DNA of 5,545 nucleotides from Candidatus Hermodarchaeota archaeon (GTDB taxonomy: Archaea; Asgardarchaeota; Hermodarchaeia; Hermodarchaeales; Hermodarchaeaceae), in NCBI GenBank assembly GCA_016840595.1, contig JAEOSA010000138.1, positions 1-5,545 on the forward strand. Direction: 5' to 3'. The number at the start of each line of letters is the position of its first letter. Position 1 is the first letter of the stretch. Shown one piece after another: positions 1 to 5,180 of the stretch. A program made the position numbers and the translations under genes. A model generated the notes under the pieces. It was not told where the DNA came from and made no database searches. It saw only the letters and a program-made list of their open reading frames with translations.

Positions 1-81
1 CCTCGCATTTTGGATGTGAAAGAACATCAGTCTGGAACAGTACGGATTCTAGATGATTCATCTTCAAATGACGATTCTTAG
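1..81 (+). CDS. C-terminal fragment of an unknown protein with an acidic tail
   Basis: Frame 1 is open from the left edge to a TAG at 79-81, giving 26 residues (begins PRILDVKEH, ends with an Asp/Ser-rich tail). The start lies outside the window and no domain can be named. The tail holds VRILDDSSSNDD, a short hydrophobic run followed by acidic and serine residues. The same pattern occurs in the next two genes, so this is probably a third member of the same functional set. The next gene starts 13 bases after this stop, and its ribosome binding site overlaps the stop codon, so the two are very likely co-transcribed. The reading frame is supported mainly by this motif and the tight junction. Confidence 0.6.
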   Translation, partial: PRILDVKEHQSGTVRILDDSSSNDDS

Positions 82-86
82 GTGAT
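80..86 (+). promoter_or_regulatory. Strong Shine-Dalgarno site of the 66-residue gene
   Basis: AGGTGAT matches the extended anti-Shine-Dalgarno complement at the 3' end of 16S rRNA. It lies 8 bases before the ATG at 95 and overlaps the TAG stop of the preceding gene. It is the best argument that the small gene at 95-295 is real. Confidence 0.6.
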
Positions 87-94
87 TTTGCGCA

Positions 95-295
95 ATGTCG
101 GACCGTCCACCTGATAAGGAAGGAGAAAAGGAAGAATCGGAAAAAAATAATGAACCGACATCAAATCGCATTGTTGTATTAAATGAACGGGATATACCCT
201 TTGAAGAAGAACGCCCACCGAATTTTTCACCACACTTTGCAGTTAAAGTGCATCGTGTTCGGAAAGACGCTCGTTCGGAGGAGAATGAAGAGTGA
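95..295 (+). CDS. Small highly charged protein, 66 residues, unknown function
   Basis: No known family is recognised. The N-terminal 24 residues are very rich in Glu, Lys, Asp and Pro and probably disordered. Residues 25-32 form RIVVLNER, a short hydrophobic strand-like segment followed by acidic residues (to FEEE at about 36-39). The C-terminal third is basic and then acidic. There are no cysteines, membrane segments or signal peptide, and the end is not Gly-Gly, so it is not an obvious ubiquitin-like modifier. A strong Shine-Dalgarno site supports the ATG. Its TGA stop overlaps the GTG start of the next gene in GTGA, which suggests translational coupling. The hydrophobic-acidic segment resembles those of both neighbours, so an adaptor or interaction-peptide role with the zinc protein is a reasonable guess, not shown. 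Confidence 0.7.
   Translation: MSDRPPDKEGEKEESEKNNEPTSNRIVVLNERDIPFEEERPPNFSPHFAVKVHRVRKDARSEENEE
277..283 (+). promoter_or_regulatory. Shine-Dalgarno site deciding the GTG start at 292
   Basis: GGAGGAG lies 8 bases before GTG 292, inside the end of the previous gene. It favours the GTG over the in-frame ATG at 316, which would begin just before the first zinc-ligand cysteine. Confidence 0.55.
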
Positions 296-669
296 GTGTA
301 CATGGTGCATCGCATATGAAGTGCGTAGCCTGTGCAAACCAAGTTTCACTGGATGAAGCACGACGTGAATGGTGGATTTGTACAACATGTGGTAGCTACA
401 TGTGCCCCAACTGTCGATCATTGTATCTTGAAACCGGGCAGGGAACCTGTCCTGGCACAATCGTTCGGGGGGTTGAATCTCACCCACCCCATTTCACACG
501 GTTCCTCGGTCCACGAGATGAACCAGAGGCTGTGTCACCTGAAACTCGTTCAACGGTGGTTATCTTAGAAGATGTGCGACGGAATCAGCCCCGTTCACCA
601 GGTGGTCGAGTGATTATCCTTGACGATGATGAAGCCCAAGATGAAGCTGACGAAGAAACGCAAGGTTAG
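292..669 (+). CDS. RING-like or treble-clef zinc protein with acidic, SIM-like tail
   Basis: A 125-residue protein. Residues 11-67 carry closely spaced potential zinc ligands: C11-x2-C14, C30-x2-C33, C38-x2-C41, C53, and H64 or H67 as an eighth. This is enough for two zinc ions in a RING, IBR or PHD-like arrangement. The segment WWICTTCGSYMCPNC has the W-x-C-x2-C-x4-C-x2-C spacing seen in such folds, but the order is not a textbook RING-H2 or C3HC4. From about residue 74 it appears disordered and holds two hydrophobic-acidic motifs: VVILED at 89-94 and VIILDDDE at 107-114, followed by a run of Asp and Glu. Beside E1-like and JAMM genes, an E3-ligase-like or adaptor role is plausible but inferred. 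It could instead be a zinc ribbon that binds nucleic acid or protein. The GTG start overlaps the previous stop, and the transglutaminase-like gene starts 5 bases downstream. Confidence 0.8.
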   Translation: MSVHGASHMKCVACANQVSLDEARREWWICTTCGSYMCPNCRSLYLETGQGTCPGTIVRGVESHPPHFTRFLGPRDEPEAVSPETRSTVVILEDVRRNQPRSPGGRVIILDDDEAQDEADEETQG

Positions 670-674
670 GAGCA

Positions 675-1550
675 ATGAAAACTTCCTCCACAATTCTTTC
701 TCACCGAGTCACCTATACAACCAAGATTCGCAATACCTCAGATAATCCGCTCTTCGGGATCCGAGTGTTTGTTGCCTTTCCGCCACCCCTCCCTCCTCGC
801 CAAGAACTCATTAATCTGACACCAATTCCTGTTTCGGGTCGTCAAGCCACAGATTTGAAAGGAAACCATTGGTTGGATTTGACCTGCGATCGATTAGCGG
901 GAAAGGAAACGTTCACGTGTGGTTACACTGCGTTGGTCCGGAATCGTTCCATTCATTTCAGACTGCCACTTTCTACTAGAAACCTCTCAGTACCCTCTAA
1001 TCTTATTGGATACACCAAACCAGAAAACTTCATTGAATCGCACCATCACCTAATCAAAGACCTAGCGCGTGACCTTTCCAACAAACACCCTAATCCCATA
1101 TCTTTCGTGAAAGCTGCAATGCGTGCGGTAACAAAAACAATTCGATACTCCCCTCAGAAGTATGAGCGCGGGGCTGCTTTTGCAATTGAAAACCACGTCG
1201 GGGATTGCACCGAATTTGCTGCATTATTTACGGCTCTCTGTCGAGCGAATGGAATTCCTGCAAGATTAGAAGCGGGATTTGCATATAGTGGAAAAAAGTG
1301 GGAACGGCATGCATGGAGTGTAGTGTGGATTCAGGACAACTGGATTCCCGTTGATCCGACGTGGTATGGCAACAGTGGTTGGTTGGGAGTGACAAACCGT
1401 CACATTCCCCTCATTATTGGTAACTGGATGGATATTCGTATCCACCAAGAGTTCAAGGTGTCGTGGTCGCATAAACCAAAAACAGCTCCACCACAACTGG
1501 GTTCAAAATGGAAGGTCACGAAAGTTGTGAGCATCCTGAATTCACGCTAG
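675..1550 (+). CDS. Transglutaminase-like cysteine peptidase with N-terminal beta domain
   Basis: A 291-residue transglutaminase-fold protein with a complete Cys-His-Asp triad. C178 is in HVGDCTEFAALF, H212 in ERHAWSVVW and D227 in WIPVDPTWYG. Residues 1-110 are beta-rich (for example HRVTYTTKIRN and IRVFVAFP), like the immunoglobulin or transthyretin-like domain that precedes many prokaryotic transglutaminase cores. Residues 115-160 form the helical lead-in ending in TKTIRYSP. There is no signal peptide or membrane segment, so it should be cytosolic, unlike many bacterial relatives. Prokaryotic members mostly act as thiol peptidases or amidases; the eukaryotic relative PNGase works in ubiquitin-linked degradation. 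Its place after the zinc protein and opposite the E1/JAMM pair suggests processing or removal of a peptide-linked modifier, but its substrate is unknown. AGGAG precedes the ATG by only 2 bases; the beta domain beginning at residue 8 argues against a later start. Confidence 0.9.
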   Translation: MKTSSTILSHRVTYTTKIRNTSDNPLFGIRVFVAFPPPLPPRQELINLTPIPVSGRQATDLKGNHWLDLTCDRLAGKETFTCGYTALVRNRSIHFRLPLSTRNLSVPSNLIGYTKPENFIESHHHLIKDLARDLSNKHPNPISFVKAAMRAVTKTIRYSPQKYERGAAFAIENHVGDCTEFAALFTALCRANGIPARLEAGFAYSGKKWERHAWSVVWIQDNWIPVDPTWYGNSGWLGVTNRHIPLIIGNWMDIRIHQEFKVSWSHKPKTAPPQLGSKWKVTKVVSILNSR

Positions 1551-2417
1551 TTATTTGTGTTTTCGTTTGTCCCGACAGAAAATCTCACTACATCGAGGAT
1601 TCGCCATAATTTGACCCGACGTGGCCTGATGTCGATTTAGGTCGTACTGGATAAACCGTCCCAAAGCAGGTTCTAAGCCTTCTTGCCACTGTCGCGTTTC
1701 TCGCCACTGTTTCAACCCCACAAGAACACGAACTGCCTCCCAGGCCATTACAGCACCCACCACAGATGTCACAAAACTAATCATAGGAAATCGCGGAACG
1801 GTGTCTACAAAGAAGGGGTCACATCGTGTCCGCACCTCATTGGCGACAACGTGGTCGACGAAGTCTTTACTCCACGAGCACACAAGACACGCTGTGTGAG
1901 GAGGAGCAAGCACCTCGACTGAGACGAAATCCTTGCCCATCGCCCCATTGATGATTGGACGCGGAGGGTCGAAGCTGAGATTTTTTGCATTCAGGAGGTA
2001 GCGGGCATAATGATTATCCACACCAACAAGGACTAACTGGGCATCCCAGACAGAATCAGGTGCCTGTTGTATAGCCACTGCATGAGGTTCCACAACAGTC
2101 TTTGTAGCTAATTCTGGTAACCTTTCGGCTACCGCGTCTACTTTGAATTTCGTATCATGATCTCCGGGTCGGAAGAAAACACAGCGATTAAGATTCGAAG
2201 CCGCTACTTTGTCCGGATCCACCAAGATGATTTTACCCACACCTAGCAGCCCAAGGTTTTTGCACACTTCATTACCAACAGCACCTACCCCAACCATGAG
2301 TACAGTAGATTGTTGGATGGTTTCGAGATTATTTGCTCCTAGCCAGCGTCGGGTTCGATCGTGTTGATCGCGTTCGAAGAAGCTAAGTTCAATCGGTGTT
2401 GGCAGGTCCTTTGTCAT
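1551..2417 (-). CDS. E1-like adenylyltransferase (ThiF/MoeB/UBA family)
   Basis: With the ATG at 2417 this is 288 residues, usual for single-domain MoeB/ThiF/UbaA-type enzymes that adenylate the C-terminal glycine of a beta-grasp protein. Visible motifs: nucleotide-binding GVGAVG at 43-48 in a Rossmann strand, Asp67 in ILVDPD, NLNR with the conserved Arg78, lysines 90 and 92 in DTKFK, Asp134 in VGVDN, CLVC at 177-180 as the first zinc pair, and C199 in RTRCDPF as the likely thioester cysteine. The second zinc pair is C276-x4-C281 instead of C-x2-C. There is no rhodanese domain, E2-binding ubiquitin-fold domain or fused E2. The frame stays open to an ATG at 2531, but the chosen ATG has GGGAG upstream (spacing 12) and starts just before the family's usual N-terminal helix. 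It overlaps the JAMM gene by 29 bases, so the two are probably translated together. Sulfur transfer (cofactor or tRNA thiolation) is the main alternative to protein modification. Confidence 0.9.
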   Translation of the reverse strand: MTKDLPTPIELSFFERDQHDRTRRWLGANNLETIQQSTVLMVGVGAVGNEVCKNLGLLGVGKIILVDPDKVAASNLNRCVFFRPGDHDTKFKVDAVAERLPELATKTVVEPHAVAIQQAPDSVWDAQLVLVGVDNHYARYLLNAKNLSFDPPRPIINGAMGKDFVSVEVLAPPHTACLVCSWSKDFVDHVVANEVRTRCDPFFVDTVPRFPMISFVTSVVGAVMAWEAVRVLVGLKQWRETRQWQEGLEPALGRFIQYDLNRHQATSGQIMANPRCSEIFCRDKRKHK

Positions 2418-3033
2418 GAAGGTCTGTCGCTCCCTGTTTTGGTTCATCAGCGATTGGTGCGACTTCGCCCAAGGGTACGGAGGGTTGGTAAGTACACCAG
2501 TCGACTTGTTCAAGTTGGAGACCAAGTTCACTGGGTCGGGGACGAAGCATATAGACTTTGAAAATGCAACTCAACGGGTCGATGAGGAAGAAAATGTTGC
2601 CCTCTGCACAGAAAGGCGTGTTGAAGAAGGTGCGTAAATCGGTAGAGGAAAACTGCGGGTCTCCACCGAATGGGTGTGAATGCCAAAGACCCACAACGCG
2701 AGGAGTATGTGGATTGGTGCCATATCGATCATGTAATGCAAGCCGGTACTCAAGAACGCCCTCTGGTGTAAACCTAGCATATGCCATGCTTGCTTCAACG
2801 CGACCAGTGGCCCAGTCAGTCACTCGGATGTAATTCTTTCCTTGCCAAGAACGTCGAAACCCAAGAATCACTCCTAACGCTTCACGAGGTGGTTGCTGAA
2901 TTGCCTCTTGATGACAAAAATTGAATATTTCTTTACAAGTCCTATTGTAGATGTAGACGGGAAATACAATATTGGTTCCATTCTCGGATCCCGATGCATT
3001 TGTTTCGGGTTGCGTTTTCAGTGGGAGTGGCAT
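2389..3033 (-). CDS. JAMM/MPN+ (JAB) zinc metalloprotease
   Basis: A 214-residue JAB-domain protein with a full JAMM motif: Glu51 in EALGVILG, His118 and His120 in LWHSHPFGG, and S129-x2-D132 in FSSTD. In this family these residues bind the zinc and the catalytic water and hydrolyse isopeptide or peptide bonds after a ubiquitin-like Gly-Gly end (Rpn11, AMSH, HvJAMM1). The spacing from the second His to Asp is 11 residues where Rpn11 and AMSH have 10. The MPN core spans about residues 25-165; the first 20 and last 40 residues look disordered. No signal peptide or second domain is present. It is the first gene of a two-gene unit with the E1-like gene, the arrangement expected for a modifier activation and removal or maturation pair. 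Bacterial sulfur-transfer operons also pair JAB with ThiF, so that role remains possible. The ATG at 3033 has no convincing Shine-Dalgarno site. Confidence 0.9.
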   Translation of the reverse strand: MPLPLKTQPETNASGSENGTNIVFPVYIYNRTCKEIFNFCHQEAIQQPPREALGVILGFRRSWQGKNYIRVTDWATGRVEASMAYARFTPEGVLEYRLALHDRYGTNPHTPRVVGLWHSHPFGGDPQFSSTDLRTFFNTPFCAEGNIFFLIDPLSCIFKVYMLRPRPSELGLQLEQVDWCTYQPSVPLGEVAPIADEPKQGATDLHDKGPANTD

Positions 3034-3228
3034 ATTTGGTTCACATCTTGGGGCAGAGTCCTCAATAGTTAAATGCTGGTGCTACACTCATATATTTTCA
3101 ATCAAAGTTAAAGAGGGAATATTATATCTGATTCAAAAATAACTTCGCCGCTTCAAAGCAGAGTCTGGCGAGTTCTCTTTCTTTTTCTTTCTATTATAGT
3201 TGTTACATTATTTTGCATTCATCTTTTC
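3034..3228. other. AT-rich divergent intergenic region
   Basis: These 195 bases separate the minus-strand JAMM gene from the first ATG of the plus-strand membrane gene. They hold the candidate TATA element near 3089-3100, an AAAGAGGGA Shine-Dalgarno-like site at 3110-3118, and a pyrimidine-rich tract at about 3173-3192. The last 117 bases are open in the reading frame of the membrane gene and probably belong to it. No RNA gene or repeat was recognised. Confidence 0.5.
3089..3100 (-). promoter_or_regulatory. Candidate archaeal BRE/TATA promoter for the JAMM-E1 pair
   Basis: On the minus strand the segment reads TGAAAATATATG, a purine-A-A-A BRE-like element running into a TATA-like core. It lies about 60 bases before the JAMM start, so transcription would start near 3066 and leave a leader of about 30 bases. 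The same AT-rich core is near-symmetric and could also serve the plus-strand membrane gene. The call rests on consensus match only. Confidence 0.35.
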
Positions 3229-3636
3229 ATGATGGAGCTTGCAAGGCAGGCTGCTTTGCGTCTAGATGCTTTGATGTATACTTGGAATTTAATGAGTAGT
3301 GGCATATTAATCGAGTTAGGAACTTGGTTACTAATTATGTGGCTAGTGATGTTTATCATTTTCTTTGCTATTCATCCAGGGCATAGAAGCAGCCCATATC
3401 CCCCTTTACTGATAGAGGGCTTCGCTTTCGGCGGATTACTCACAAGTCTTTGGACAGGACGTGTCCAAATTTTTCTTCAATTCAACTATACAACAACACC
3501 ACCCGCAGATATGTTACTTCAGGCAACTTTTGCCCTTCCTACGTACGAATTTATTTGTGTGGGATTAATGACGCTTATCGTGATCTTTACGATTTTCACC
3601 TGGTTTAGGGTGATAAAATTCAAATTAGTCACGTAG
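3229..3636 (+). CDS. Small integral membrane protein, unknown function
   Basis: From the first ATG this is 135 residues with clear membrane segments at about 26-48 (WLLIMWLVMFIIFF) and 107-128 (GLMTLIVIFTIF), and a weaker one at about 59-76 (IEGFAFGGLLTSLW). A Pro/His/Ser-rich loop (49-60) and a short basic C-terminus (RVIKFK) lie between or after them. No family is recognised. The ATG lacks a Shine-Dalgarno site. The frame stays open upstream to a TAA at 3109-3111 and encodes another hydrophobic stretch (VLFLFLSIIVVTLF), so the protein may really begin at a non-ATG codon near 3121 and have about 171 residues and four membrane helices. The gene is visibly more AT-rich than its neighbours. It is isolated, with opposing genes on both sides, and nothing ties it to the E1/JAMM system. 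Confidence 0.7.
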   Translation: MMELARQAALRLDALMYTWNLMSSGILIELGTWLLIMWLVMFIIFFAIHPGHRSSPYPPLLIEGFAFGGLLTSLWTGRVQIFLQFNYTTTPPADMLLQATFALPTYEFICVGLMTLIVIFTIFTWFRVIKFKLVT

Positions 3637-3680
3637 ACTTATTCTCATTACAACCATAATAGACCCGTTGTAGAAATCGG

Positions 3681-5156
3681 CTAGAACCGTGAAAGAGTGG
3701 ATGTTTCACCAAGTCTAGTAGACCAAGGATATCGTTCCATGATATTATCTAAGAGACGATGAAGTTTTGTAACTTCAGAAGTATTAGAGTAGACAAGAAA
3801 GACAACACACCCACCACGACTGCGTTTCATTTTCTGATAAATTGTCTTTGTTGTATTCACCGTATCACATATGATGAGTAGATCTGTATCAGGTAAATCC
3901 AGGTCACGTTCACCTACAGGAGAGAGGATGACAGCAGCAGGAGGTTTGGCTTGCCTGAACTCTGAGAGTACAGCTTGTTTATCCATCGTCCGCCCTGTAA
4001 GTTGAAAGGTTTGGACTCCTTGCTCTTTGAGGAGGCGTTCGATTTCGCTGACAACATTTAGGTATGAAGAGAGTATTACGGTTTTTCCTGCATTCAGAGC
4101 AAGATCTCGGGCTTTGATGGATTTTGGTGTAGTTTTGGGCCAGTCTTGCATCATTCGGTTGACATCGATTTGGGGTTTAATAGAAGGGTGATGGAGATAG
4201 CGTCGAAAGCTCTTTGCAGACATGCCGTAGAGGTATTTCCGAATCATCAGTAGTCCACTATATTTTTCTCCGAGTTCTTCGGGGATGGGTAGTTCGTGGA
4301 GCATCAGGTGAAGTAACCGGGTGTTTTCGGGAAGCATATTGACTGGTTCTTTTGTAGCTTCTCGAACGGTTTCATAGATTTCTTCTCGAGTAGACTGGAT
4401 GAGGTCATCGAGGACAAGAGCCATGGCCCGAATAACAGGATTCTGAACTGGAGCTGCGTCAAGGATGGTGGGTTTGATATATTGCTTCAAGTCAGTGCCA
4501 ACGAGTTCATCCATACTAATCAATTCAACATTAGTCAGAAAGGTTGCTAGGGTTTGGAGTTCATCTCGGATTTGAATCTGAGCGTTGTTGAAGATGACAT
4601 GGTCATCGCGGAGGGTTCCGCTGAGCCCAATAATCCATCGGCCCTTGAAGAAGTCAAGGAGGAAACTCCACGGTTGTATGAGAACTCGATTATGACCAAC
4701 GCGACGGAGGATGGTATCTACCTCGTTGATGAGGAGTCCTTCGAAGTGTTCAGGGGAGAGTTCACCTTTTCGGAGGATATTTGCTAGGACACGAGGGGTA
4801 CAGAGGACGACGCGGGAGCCACGTAGGAGTTTCACTCGTTGGGGTCCACGTACAAATGGTGTAAGGACGCCTAACCCTTCAACGCCGCCGTATTCTTCTT
4901 CGAGGTATTGGGCGGTTTCTTGGAGTGAGGACGAGGAGTTGACGGTGATGACAAAGCGTGTGGTGGGAAAGAGTTCGGTGACAAGTTTGTAAGTGAGGAC
5001 ACGTTTTCCGAGGCCGCAATCTAATTCCACGAGGATGTTGCAGTCGCGGTTTTCTTTAATCCGTTTGAGAATATGTTCTTGATATTGTCGTGTGTCAAAT
5101 CGTGGTGTGACGGAATCGCAACCTGGTGGGTTTGAGAGAGGTGGAGTGGGTGACAT
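3681..5156 (-). CDS. Divergent SF2 helicase-like protein, Hef/FANCM-like, degenerate ATPase motifs
   Basis: About 491 residues with two RecA-like domains in SF2 order (positions counted from the GTG at 5162). A Q-motif-like RQYQEHIL is at 25-32. The Walker A region is DCGLGKR at 48-54, with Arg in place of the usual Thr/Ser after Lys. Motif Ib is at 121-130 (CTPRVLANIL). Motif II is NEVD at 146-149 instead of DExD/H. Motif III is LSGT at 180-183, motif IV begins TVILSSYLN at 361, motif V is SPVGERDLDLPDTD at 414-427, and motif VI is the weak QKMKRSRGG at 443-451. The PVGE-x2-LDLP segment and a long helical insert between the lobes (about 200-350) recall archaeal Hef and eukaryotic FANCM/Mph1, but the ERCC4 nuclease and HhH parts are absent. 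ATP turnover may be weak or lost. The ATG at 5156 has AAGGA at spacing 9 and is preferred to GTG 5162 at spacing 3. It follows the HAD gene by 24 bases, probably in one operon. Confidence 0.8.
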   Translation of the reverse strand: MSPTPPLSNPPGCDSVTPRFDTRQYQEHILKRIKENRDCNILVELDCGLGKRVLTYKLVTELFPTTRFVITVNSSSSLQETAQYLEEEYGGVEGLGVLTPFVRGPQRVKLLRGSRVVLCTPRVLANILRKGELSPEHFEGLLINEVDTILRRVGHNRVLIQPWSFLLDFFKGRWIIGLSGTLRDDHVIFNNAQIQIRDELQTLATFLTNVELISMDELVGTDLKQYIKPTILDAAPVQNPVIRAMALVLDDLIQSTREEIYETVREATKEPVNMLPENTRLLHLMLHELPIPEELGEKYSGLLMIRKYLYGMSAKSFRRYLHHPSIKPQIDVNRMMQDWPKTTPKSIKARDLALNAGKTVILSSYLNVVSEIERLLKEQGVQTFQLTGRTMDKQAVLSEFRQAKPPAAVILSPVGERDLDLPDTDLLIICDTVNTTKTIYQKMKRSRGGCVVFLVYSNTSEVTKLHRLLDNIMERYPWSTRLGETSTLSRF

Positions 5157-5167
5157 CTTCACTTTTC

Positions 5168-5172
5168 CTTTA
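5168..5172 (-). promoter_or_regulatory. Shine-Dalgarno site of the helicase-like gene
   Basis: On the minus strand AAGGA precedes ATG 5156 by about 9 bases and GTG 5162 by about 3, which favours the ATG. It sits in the short gap after the HAD gene's stop, consistent with co-transcription. Confidence 0.45.
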
Positions 5173-5180
5173 TCAACAAG

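Noticed and set aside
227..487. Minus-strand open frame across the small-gene region
   Set aside because: It is antisense to the motif-bearing, Shine-Dalgarno-led plus-strand genes, and its residues look like random translation.
332..568. Second plus-strand frame inside the zinc protein gene
   Set aside because: The alternative frame carries the CxxC pairs and has the ribosome site; this one shows no coherent domain.
655..669. C-terminal ...ETQG of the zinc protein as a ubiquitin-like conjugation tail
   Set aside because: It has only one glycine, the upstream sequence is disordered and acidic rather than beta-grasp, and no other protein here ends in GG.
2418..2531. N-terminal extension of the E1-like protein to an upstream ATG at 2531
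   Set aside because: It lies wholly within the JAMM coding region, has no family-like sequence and no good ribosome site; ATG 2417 has GGGAG upstream and fits the usual E1-like N-terminus.
3173..3192. Pyrimidine-rich tract as an archaeal transcription terminator
   Set aside because: No plus-strand gene lies upstream to be terminated, and the tract is in frame with the membrane protein extension.
3637..3680. Terminator hairpin between the convergent membrane and helicase-like genes
   Set aside because: No convincing stem-loop or long T run was found; the gap is only 44 bases.
4554..4992. Plus-strand open frames opposite the helicase-like gene
   Set aside because: They are antisense to a gene with recognisable SF2 motifs, show no domain of their own and have no convincing ribosome sites.
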